The translations under genes and the position numbers were made by a program. The notes under the pieces are model-generated. The model did no database searches, was not told the DNA's origin, and worked only from the letters and a program-made list of their open reading frames with translations. DNA of 31,530 bases from Burkholderiales bacterium (GTDB lineage: Bacteria; Pseudomonadota; Gammaproteobacteria; Burkholderiales; Casimicrobiaceae): assembly GCA_025354075.1 (NCBI GenBank), contig JANXNO010000289.1, positions 1 to 31,530 on the forward strand. The letters run 5' to 3'. Shown here in pieces: positions 9,058 to 16,231 of this stretch. Position 1 is the stretch's first letter. The number at the start of each line of letters is the position of its first letter.

Positions 9058-9076
9058 ATTAAGATCGCTTAAGGAC
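9058..9076 (+). promoter_or_regulatory. Candidate operator, site 2 (TTAAG-ATCG-CTTAA)
   Basis: The 19-mer ATTAAGATCGCTTAAGGAC differs from site 1 at only two of 19 positions, both in the spacer. The dyad arms are at 9059-9063 and 9068-9072. It lies about 110 nt before the preferred P450 start and 22 nt before an upstream in-frame ATG at 9099. Confidence 0.5.
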
Positions 9077-9185
9077 ACGTCAGGCTGATGCGTAGACAAT
9101 GTTGGCATGGTTTGATGTTGATTGCGCCTTGCGATCCTTTCAGACTCAACACCCTATCGACGTGCTGATGAAAGACGAGGCATTC

Positions 9186-10667
9186 ATGCAGACCGAAACC
9201 CTCGACGCACCAACCACCACAACGTTAGCCGCGCTGCCCGCGCAAACCAAGTTACGCGAGCTTGACGAGTTGCCCGGTCCGCGTGGCATTCCGTTGTTGG
9301 GCAATGCGTTGCAGATTGAGTCGTCGCGGTTTCATCAGCAGCTAGAGGCGTGGTGCGATGAATTTGGGCCACTCTTCAAGTTGCAGATTGGCAAGCGAAA
9401 AATGTTGGTGGTTGGCGACCATCAGATGGTCGCTCTGATCCTGCGCGACCGACCGGATGGCATGCGGCGCACTGCACGGTTCGAGGAAATCTGGCGTGAG
9501 TTGAATTTGCCGACCGGGCTGTTTGGGTCGAATGGCGAGGCGTGGCAGCGCCAGCGGCGCATGGTAATGGCGAGCTTTGATCCGACGCATGTGAAGCGCT
9601 ATTTTCCGGCGTTGCAGACCGTCGCACAACGCCTGGTCGGGCGCTGGAGAACGGCAGCGCGGGCGCACGCAGCCATTGAGTTACAGCCCGATTTGATGCG
9701 CTACACGGTGGACACCATTGCGGGGTTAGCGTTCGGCGCGGAAGTCAACACACTTGAGTCGGAAGGCAACGTGATCCAGCAGCATCTGGACAAAATTTTT
9801 CCGGCATTGTTCAAACGCATTTTGTCGCCGTTACCGACGTGGCGCTATCTGCCGTCGGCCGCCAATCGTGAGCTTGAGCGCAGCATTGCCGAGGTGAATC
9901 TGGCGGTGACCGGGTTCGTCGCGCTGGCGCGCGAGCGTATGCAGGCAGACCCATCGTTGCGTGAGACGCCGCGCAATTTGCTTGAGGCGATGATTGCTGC
10001 GGCTGACGTGCCCGCCAGCGGCATTGACGACAAACAGGTGGCGGGCAATGTGCTGACCATGCTGCTTGCGGGCGAGGACACGACGGCCAACACCATCGCC
10101 TGGATGATTCATTTGCTGTGGCTCAATCCGCGTGCGCTGGCGCGTGCGTCGGGCGAGGTGCGCTGGGTGGTGCACGACGTGAACAACCCGACATTCGACG
10201 AGATCGCGAAGCTCGATTACGTGGAGGCCTGCGCGCACGAAACGATGCGACTGAAACCAGTCGCACCGATTCTGCCGCTGGAAACGTTGCGCGAGACAAC
10301 GATTGGCGATGTGCGCGTGCCCGCAGGGACTATCGTCACCAGCGTGATGCGGCGTGACGGTCTGAGCGACCGCCACGTGCCGCGCGCGGCAGCGTTTGAT
10401 CCTGAGCGCTGGTTGAGCGCGAATGCGGACTCTTCTGCAACGAATGCCAGCTCCGCCAAACGCATCTCGATGCCGTTCGGCGCTGGGCCGCGCATCTGTC
10501 CAGGGCGCTATCTGGCGCTGCTGGAAATGAAGATGGCGATGGCGGTGTTGCTCGGCAATTTCGATATTGAAAATGTGACTACGCCCGATGGCCTTGAGGC
10601 GCGCGAGCACTTGGCGTTCACGATGGTGCCGGTGGGATTGCGGATGAAGTTGAAGATTCGGGGTTGA
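9186..10667 (+). CDS. Cytochrome P450
   Basis: A heme-thiolate monooxygenase. I chose the ATG at 9186 (493 aa) because GAGG (9177-9180) lies 5 nt upstream; in-frame ATGs at 9099 and 9168 are alternatives that add 29 or 6 residues. Visible landmarks are the proline-rich LPGPRGIPLLGN hinge, the I-helix oxygen-activation motif AGEDTTAN (A295-T300), the K-helix ETMR (E352, R355) and the heme-binding FGAGPRICPGR with the thiolate Cys438. There is no fused reductase domain, so it needs external electron donors. A ferredoxin-NADP reductase gene lies 13 kb away, and no ferredoxin gene is adjacent. A long I-helix and a full ExxR/FxxGxRxCxG set indicate a functional enzyme. The substrate is unknown; hydrophobic molecules are typical. 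Confidence 0.95.
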   Translation: MQTETLDAPTTTTLAALPAQTKLRELDELPGPRGIPLLGNALQIESSRFHQQLEAWCDEFGPLFKLQIGKRKMLVVGDHQMVALILRDRPDGMRRTARFEEIWRELNLPTGLFGSNGEAWQRQRRMVMASFDPTHVKRYFPALQTVAQRLVGRWRTAARAHAAIELQPDLMRYTVDTIAGLAFGAEVNTLESEGNVIQQHLDKIFPALFKRILSPLPTWRYLPSAANRELERSIAEVNLAVTGFVALARERMQADPSLRETPRNLLEAMIAAADVPASGIDDKQVAGNVLTMLLAGEDTTANTIAWMIHLLWLNPRALARASGEVRWVVHDVNNPTFDEIAKLDYVEACAHETMRLKPVAPILPLETLRETTIGDVRVPAGTIVTSVMRRDGLSDRHVPRAAAFDPERWLSANADSSATNASSAKRISMPFGAGPRICPGRYLALLEMKMAMAVLLGNFDIENVTTPDGLEAREHLAFTMVPVGLRMKLKIRG

Positions 10668-10767
10668 GGTTTTTTGCGGTACGCGATGTAGTTGCGGCGC
10701 GCGTGGGCAACGCGTTGTGCACCCTGCAATTCTTGATCAGCTTTTCGATTGAATACCCGTTCCAATT

Positions 10768-10824
10768 GGGCTTAGAGCGCTATCGCAAAAAAGTCGACTT
10801 TTGGCTTAAATTAGTTCCTAGCCC
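10768..10824 (+). repeat. Copy B of the dispersed GGGC...CGACTT...GCCC element
   Basis: This 57-nt copy begins GGGCTTAG and ends CTAGCCC, which pair with a single bulge. CGACTT starts at offset 27 and is embedded in the palindrome AAAAGTCGACTTTT. Its first 15 bases match copy D at 14 positions. It lies between the convergent P450 and regulator genes. Confidence 0.65.
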
Positions 10825-10870
10825 AGGTAAAACGGTGCTTGCAGCTTAGAGCTGATGCTATTTTTACCTG
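10824..10870. terminator. Probable bidirectional terminator between convergent genes
   Basis: CAGGTAAAA (10824-10832) is perfectly complementary to TTTTACCTG (10862-10870). Inside is a second stem, CAGCT-TAG-AGCTG (10842-10854). The A-run on the left and T-run on the right give a U-rich element in either direction, fitting termination of both the P450 and the minus-strand regulator. It abuts copy B of the repeat, sharing base 10824. Confidence 0.5.
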
Positions 10871-10887
10871 CCACAAACTGATTAATT

Positions 10888-13359
10888 TCAGCCCGCAGAT
10901 CGCAGCCAATTCGTCATCTCGGCCACCGCCTCATCGTAGCTCAGCGCCCGCCCTGCTGCGAGGGCAGCGTCGTAGTCCGCCTGTCCCAACGCGCGCTTCG
11001 CCTTTTCAACCAGCGGCGCGAGAAACGCGGCATCGGGCAGGTCGCGTCGGCGACCCATCTGCACCGTATGCACGTCTGCCGCACCGTCAAAACGGGGCGT
11101 GTGCGACCACTGTTCAAGCGACGCGGCGAGCCCTGCACACACCTCCATCACCACCAGCCGCCCGCGCCGTGAGCCGAGCTCGTCGCTGATGGCGAGCGAC
11201 TCCAGCAGCATTTCGCACGCGCGCGAATGGTCACGCTGAACGACGGCCACCATCGATAAATTGTTCAAGGCGATCATCGTGCTCAGCCGATCACCCTGCG
11301 CGCGGACGGTGCGCAGCTCGCTTTCGTACAACACACGCGCCGCATCAACGTTGCCTTCCAGTCGTTCCAGTTCGGCGAGCGAATTGGCCGCGATATTGAC
11401 GAATCCCGGTTCGTTGGTGATCTCGCGGCCCAAAGCGAACGCTTCTTCCAGACAACTGCGCGCGGATTTCAGGTCCTGGCGATTCAAATAGGCGTAGCCA
11501 AGCCGCGACAGCGCGCGCGCCAGCGGCGCAGCGAAACCCTGATCGCGGGCCAGTGCGACACTCTTCAGATATTGACCTATCGCCTCTGTATCAAGGCCCC
11601 GATAACTCAGCATGTGACCTGAAAGCAGTAACGCCTGGCAGCACAGTTTTTGATGCTGATCCGCACCCGGCAACGCGAGCGCCGCCACACAGGCCAGATG
11701 GCCCTGCGCCATCATGCCGCGGCTCAACCAGAAACGTTCAAGCGCGATGGTGATCCTCAGGCCACGCTCTGCACCGTTGGCGGCGTGCTCGCACCACGCC
11801 AGCGCCGCCAGCAGGTTGTCGCGGTCGACATTGAGCCGCTCGAGCCATGCGCCTTGCTGCGGCCCCGCAAGCGGTGCCTGCGCCTGTTCCGCGAGGGCCA
11901 GAAAAAAGGCCAGGTGTCGCTCCCGTGTAGCGCCCTCCTCACCAGACTCGCTGACACATTCCAGCGCAAAATGGCGCATCGTTTCAAGCATGCGATAGCT
12001 GATCTCGCCGCGCGAATCCGGTTCGGCGGCAACCAGCGATTTGTCGACCAGCGCGCCAAGATGATCAAGCACCGCCCACGCGTCAATGGCGTCGTCACAG
12101 GCCACCTGTTGCGCCGCTTCCAGACTGAATCGGCCGGCCATCACGCCCAGTCGGCTGAACACAAATTTTTGCTCGACCGACAGCAGCCCGTGACTCCACT
12201 GCAGCGCAGCGCGCAGGGTGCGATGTCGCTCTGACAGCGCGCGCGAGGTGCTGCTGAGCAGGCTCAGGCGTTGGCCCAGACGATCCCGCACACCGAATAC
12301 GCCAAGCAACGCCACGCGCGCGGCAGCCAGCTCAATGGCCAGCGCGATGCCGTCGAGCTGGGTGCAAATATCAACCACCGCTGCGATGTTGTCTTCGGTC
12401 AACCGAAACCGCATATCCGCGTGGTGCGCGCGCTCTGCAAACAAACGTACCGCCCCGGCATGCCGCGCTTTTTCAAGCGTTGCCTCAGCGGGCAAGGCAA
12501 GCGTGCCAACGCGATACAAGTGCTCGTCGGGCAGCTTCAGGGGCTCCTGACTGGTTGCCAGCAGATGTAGCCGTGGTGCCGCGCGCAACAGCTGTGCTGC
12601 AAGCGTGGCGGCAGGCAACAGTACATGCTCGCAGTTGTCCAGCACCAGCAGCAGGTGCCGTTGCAGCAAGGCTTTCGCTAATGCATCGGCACTTGCCCCG
12701 GCACCCAGCGTAATGTTGAGCGCACTAGCGATGGCGGGTGCCATTTGTGCGGCGGCGTCGAGCGCCGAGAGATCAATAAGCCAGGCGCCGTCGGGGAATT
12801 CGGGTCGCATCAACCCGGTGATCGCTTTTGCGAGCGCGGTTTTACCAATGCCGCCCGAACCAACAATCGTCACCAGCCGGTGCGCCTTTACTGAATCCTG
12901 CAAGGCGACCAAATCGTGTTCACGACCAAACAGCGCGGCCGGTTCGCCATTCGACGGCACACTGCGGGGGAGTGCCTGCGGCACGGCAAGGGTCGCCTTA
13001 TTCGACGACACGAGCACGGCACTTTCGCCAGCAGAAAGGCGTGCGGTAAAGCGATAACCACGCCCCGGAATGGTGGTGATGGTCTGCGTACCCAGCAGCT
13101 TCCGCAGAGACCAGATTTGCACCTGGAGGTTATTTTCTTCCACCACCAAGTCGGGCCAGACCCTGTGGAGCAATTCGTTTTTGGACACGACACGATCACG
13201 TCGCTCAATCAACGCCAGCAACACGTCGAATGCCCGCCCGCCGAGTTTGGCCAGCTTGCCGTTAACCCACAGTTGATTCGCTGCGCGGTCGATCCTGCAC
13301 GAGGCGAACACGTAGTCGGCGGGGGCCACGACTGCACGGGCGATTGCAGGTTCGGTCAT
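10888..13359 (-). CDS. Winged-helix/STAND NTPase transcriptional regulator (first paralogue)
   Basis: 823 aa, ATG start. The N-terminus (about 17-108) is an OmpR-type winged helix (GGRAFDVLLALIERRDRVVSK, then VEENNLQVQI and a GRGYRF wing), without a phosphoacceptor domain. A P-loop NTPase follows with Walker A GSGGIGKT (ending at T174) and Walker B HLLLVLDNCEH (D241), plus the TSQEPLKL sensor segment typical of STAND/AfsR-like ATPases. The C-terminal 350 residues are helical with TPR-like repeats (LSRLGYAYLNRQDLKSARSC region), likely ligand or protein sensing. STAND regulators oligomerise on ATP and inducer binding. The gene lies 85 nt downstream of a paralogue on the same strand and is convergent with the P450 gene. 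It may control the nearby oxidative genes; that is inference from position. Confidence 0.88.
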   Translation of the reverse strand: MTEPAIARAVVAPADYVFASCRIDRAANQLWVNGKLAKLGGRAFDVLLALIERRDRVVSKNELLHRVWPDLVVEENNLQVQIWSLRKLLGTQTITTIPGRGYRFTARLSAGESAVLVSSNKATLAVPQALPRSVPSNGEPAALFGREHDLVALQDSVKAHRLVTIVGSGGIGKTALAKAITGLMRPEFPDGAWLIDLSALDAAAQMAPAIASALNITLGAGASADALAKALLQRHLLLVLDNCEHVLLPAATLAAQLLRAAPRLHLLATSQEPLKLPDEHLYRVGTLALPAEATLEKARHAGAVRLFAERAHHADMRFRLTEDNIAAVVDICTQLDGIALAIELAAARVALLGVFGVRDRLGQRLSLLSSTSRALSERHRTLRAALQWSHGLLSVEQKFVFSRLGVMAGRFSLEAAQQVACDDAIDAWAVLDHLGALVDKSLVAAEPDSRGEISYRMLETMRHFALECVSESGEEGATRERHLAFFLALAEQAQAPLAGPQQGAWLERLNVDRDNLLAALAWCEHAANGAERGLRITIALERFWLSRGMMAQGHLACVAALALPGADQHQKLCCQALLLSGHMLSYRGLDTEAIGQYLKSVALARDQGFAAPLARALSRLGYAYLNRQDLKSARSCLEEAFALGREITNEPGFVNIAANSLAELERLEGNVDAARVLYESELRTVRAQGDRLSTMIALNNLSMVAVVQRDHSRACEMLLESLAISDELGSRRGRLVVMEVCAGLAASLEQWSHTPRFDGAADVHTVQMGRRRDLPDAAFLAPLVEKAKRALGQADYDAALAAGRALSYDEAVAEMTNWLRSAG

Positions 13360-13411
13360 GGCCCCATTCTGTCAGTCAAACCGGCTTAACTAAAAGGCAA
13401 TTGTTTTCACA

Positions 13412-13429
13412 CGCGTCGCGCCGATGCTG
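13412..13429 (+). repeat. 18-nt exact repeat, copy 1
   Basis: CGCGTCGCGCCGATGCTG occurs here between the two regulator genes and again at 19739-19756 just after the methyltransferase stop codon. Both copies are intergenic and in the same orientation; flanks do not match obviously. Confidence 0.45.
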
Positions 13430-13444
13430 GGTGAGACCAAAAAT

Positions 13445-16030
13445 TCACGCTCGCCCGGCCACACGCCGGTCCATGCCCAACGCCACCCGGATCGCTGCTT
13501 CATCAGTCATGGTCGCACCTTCGGCCAACATCCGATACAACTCATCGGTGGCCAGGGCCTTGCCGAGTTCCGCCATTGCCACGCGTGCAGCGCGCTGTTC
13601 ACTCTCTTCGCGTTCAAAACCCGACGCCAGAAAATTGGCATTCGACCGTCCAAGCAGCCGTGCCGCTGCCGGATGACGGCCCTGTTTACAGGCGAGCAGC
13701 GCAAAGTGATCTTCGTACGTTCGCATCGCCCCTTCGCGTTGCAGCAGAGGCAGCGCCGCGCGCGCTACGGACTGCGCCTCGTCCAGCTCGCCATGCAGGG
13801 TGAGCGCGGCACACAAGTTGCCAAGATTCGGCCCCGCGTAGTTCACGCGACGGCCACCGATACGGCGCGCCACCTCGCGTCGCACCGCGATGGTCTCGAC
13901 CGTCTTGCCCTGCACAAACAAGCTCTCGGCAAGTTGCATCAGCGCAAGATCCAGTTTGCGCTCGTCTCCCACCTCGCGCATCAACGCCACCAGCGCTTCC
14001 ATGAGCGGCTGCCCGTCCGCGGGTCGACCAGAAACTTCAAGCAGGTAGGTGCGTGCCAGCAGCAATCCTTCCTGCATGGCTGGCGGCCACCTCGCCCGCC
14101 ACAACGCGGCTGCTTCGTCGATGCTGTGCGTCGCGCCCGACAGATCGTGGGCCCACACCTGTTTTTGCGCCAGCGCGGTGAGTGCCTCATACAAACCGTG
14201 CTGATCGCCTATGGCGCGGAAGAGCATCGCAGCCCGGTGTAATGCAGCAAGTTCTTTCTGCGCTGCGGTCTGAGACGCGAGCATCGCGTAGACCAACAGC
14301 AGCCTCGCCTCAATCGCTGGCGGCACGACCGGCGTTGCAGCAGCCATCGATGCGCCGAGATCGACGCGAGCCAAAGCCAGCTCATGCCAGCGCACGCCTT
14401 CTGCGGTGAGATTCGCAGGCTTCCAAACCCAGCTCGATGCGCCGACCAGTGCAGCCATATGGGGGATGTCACCCGCGTCTCCCGCAGCCCAGGTCAGTGC
14501 CGCACGGAGATTGTCAATATCCGCACGCACCGACGCTAGCAGCTCTTCACTCTTGACCGTCCAGCGCTGTGCATACGCAGCCTCGAACTGCTGCAGCAAC
14601 GCCAGCGCGTGGTGCTGGGCCGCACCGGAGGCTTCGCCAGCGCCGTGCAGGCGCTCCAGCGCAAACGCGCGCGTGCTCTCCAGCAGGCGATAGCGCGGCA
14701 CCCCGCCAAACTCACTGATCACCAGCGACTTGTCAACCAGCACAGCCAGATGGTCAAGCGCCGTCCACCGGTCAAAATCGTCTTGAGCGGCGACCTGTTG
14801 TGCGGCGTTCAACCTAAAGCTGCCGGAGAAAACAGCGAGGCGACGAAACACTTTTTGCTCGTTAGGACTCAGCAGAGAGTGACTCCAGTCCATCGCCGCG
14901 CGCAGCGTCTGCTGGCGTTTCGGCGCGAGACGCGCGCCGCCCACCAGCAGGCGAAATCGGTCATCAAGGCGCAGCCGCAATCCCTCGACACCCAACAGCG
15001 GCAGGCGTGCTGCCGCAAACTCGATTGCCAGTGGAATGCCGTCCAGCCGACGGCAAATTTCGATGACGGCTGCACGGTTGCCATCGTCAATTACGAAATG
15101 CGGCGTGGCCTCTCGCGCACGGGCAGCAAACAGCGTCATCGCGCCAAAATCCTGCGTCACCGCGTGCTCCGCCTCCGTTGCGTCGTCGGGCACGGCCAGC
15201 GTCCCCAGTCGCATCACCTGTTCGCCCTCGACCTTGAGTGAATCCTGACTTGTAACCAGCATCGACACGTTCGATGCGGCGCACAGCAATGTCGATGCCA
15301 GAACAGCCACCCCGGCAATCAGGTGCTCGCAGTTATCAAGCACCAGCAGCAGGTGGCGCTCGGCAATGCGACTGCCGAGATCGCTCGCGGTCGCTTCGAG
15401 GTCCAGTGCAATTTCGAGGACTCGCGCGACGGTACCCAGTATTTGTTCAGGCGCATTCGCAGTGGCCAGTTCAACCCACCATACGCCGTCTGGATAGCGA
15501 TCAAGTGCGGCCTGGGCAGCCGCCTGCGCCAATCGGGTTTTGCCGATGCCACCGGCACCGGTGATGGTGATTAGGCGGTGTTTGGGGAGCATTTCGGCAA
15601 GCGCTTCGAGCTCCGCCTTACGGCCAAAAAGCGGCGGCAACTGCTCCGGAAGGTTACTGTGCAGCGAGCTGGCTTGGCCCGAGTCGGAAGCTCGCAGCGG
15701 ATCTGGCTGGGCGTCATGCAGCGAAGCGGTGAAGCGATAGCCGTGTCCGGGGAGCGTGGCAATGGTCTGCGCACCCAACAGTTTGCGCAACGTCGAAATA
15801 TGAACCTGGAGGTTATTCTCTTCCACCACCAGCCCTGGCCAGACAATATCCAGCAAATCGTTTTTGCTGACTACGTGGTCTCGCCGTTCGACCAGCGTCA
15901 TGAGCACGTCAAAGGCGCGTGCACCCAGCCTGACCGGTTCGCCGTCGATGCGCAATTGCCGCGCTGCGGCCTGGATGACGCAACGCCCAAAAGCGAAATC
16001 GCCAGTCGAAATACGGGCAGACATAGGCAT
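13445..16030 (-). CDS. Winged-helix/STAND NTPase transcriptional regulator (second paralogue)
   Basis: 861 aa from the ATG whose first base is 16030; another ATG lies at 16024, and an upstream GTG at 16078 would add 16 basic residues. None has a convincing ribosome binding site. The architecture is the same as the downstream paralogue: OmpR-type winged helix (GARAFDVLMTLVERRDHVVSK, VVEENNLQVHI, GHGYRF), Walker A TGAGGIGKT, Walker B HLLLVLDNCEHL, the TSQDSLKV segment, then a long helical repeat region. The two proteins align along most of their length, implying duplication. It is divergent from the CLCA-like protease gene, and a degenerate copy of the TTAAG dyad lies in the divergent intergenic region, so autoregulation or protease control is possible. 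Confidence 0.86.
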   Translation of the reverse strand: MPMSARISTGDFAFGRCVIQAAARQLRIDGEPVRLGARAFDVLMTLVERRDHVVSKNDLLDIVWPGLVVEENNLQVHISTLRKLLGAQTIATLPGHGYRFTASLHDAQPDPLRASDSGQASSLHSNLPEQLPPLFGRKAELEALAEMLPKHRLITITGAGGIGKTRLAQAAAQAALDRYPDGVWWVELATANAPEQILGTVARVLEIALDLEATASDLGSRIAERHLLLVLDNCEHLIAGVAVLASTLLCAASNVSMLVTSQDSLKVEGEQVMRLGTLAVPDDATEAEHAVTQDFGAMTLFAARAREATPHFVIDDGNRAAVIEICRRLDGIPLAIEFAAARLPLLGVEGLRLRLDDRFRLLVGGARLAPKRQQTLRAAMDWSHSLLSPNEQKVFRRLAVFSGSFRLNAAQQVAAQDDFDRWTALDHLAVLVDKSLVISEFGGVPRYRLLESTRAFALERLHGAGEASGAAQHHALALLQQFEAAYAQRWTVKSEELLASVRADIDNLRAALTWAAGDAGDIPHMAALVGASSWVWKPANLTAEGVRWHELALARVDLGASMAAATPVVPPAIEARLLLVYAMLASQTAAQKELAALHRAAMLFRAIGDQHGLYEALTALAQKQVWAHDLSGATHSIDEAAALWRARWPPAMQEGLLLARTYLLEVSGRPADGQPLMEALVALMREVGDERKLDLALMQLAESLFVQGKTVETIAVRREVARRIGGRRVNYAGPNLGNLCAALTLHGELDEAQSVARAALPLLQREGAMRTYEDHFALLACKQGRHPAAARLLGRSNANFLASGFEREESEQRAARVAMAELGKALATDELYRMLAEGATMTDEAAIRVALGMDRRVAGRA

Positions 16031-16079
16031 GCGGACAAGCGGTATTAAGTGCTTTCCGAGTTTACGACAGGCGTACACG

Positions 16080-16098
16080 ATTAATAACGTTTAAGGCC
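16080..16098 (+). promoter_or_regulatory. Candidate operator, site 3 (degenerate)
   Basis: ATTAATAACGTTTAAGGCC matches site 2 at 15 of 19 positions, keeping ATTAA on the left and TTAAGG on the right. It lies in the divergent region between the second regulator (start 16030) and the CLCA-like protease (start 16232). Weaker than sites 1 and 2. Confidence 0.35.
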
Positions 16099-16231
16099 AA
16101 AACCAAAGACTTATTGCGGCAGAGGGCAGATAGTTCGCACACTGTCCTGCGGTCATCAGACGGTCGCTGCGTAGGGCGAAAGCGGTTGGTTCGCTCATCC
16201 TCCATTGTGCTCACGTAAAGGAGTCAATTTC

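Noticed and set aside
9831..10610. 259-aa minus-strand open frame within the P450 gene
   Set aside because: Antisense to conserved P450 motifs, composition rich in Arg/His as expected of a shadow.
10664..10849. 61-aa ORF overlapping repeat copy B
   Set aside because: No ribosome binding site, overlaps repeat and terminator structures, no recognisable feature.
13382..13391. Half-site CGGCTTAACT upstream of the first regulator as a fourth operator
   Set aside because: Only the GCTTAA half is present; the left arm does not match.
16107..16118. GACTTATTGC resembling the centre of copy A
   Set aside because: No GGGC lies at the required upstream distance and there is no GCCC end.
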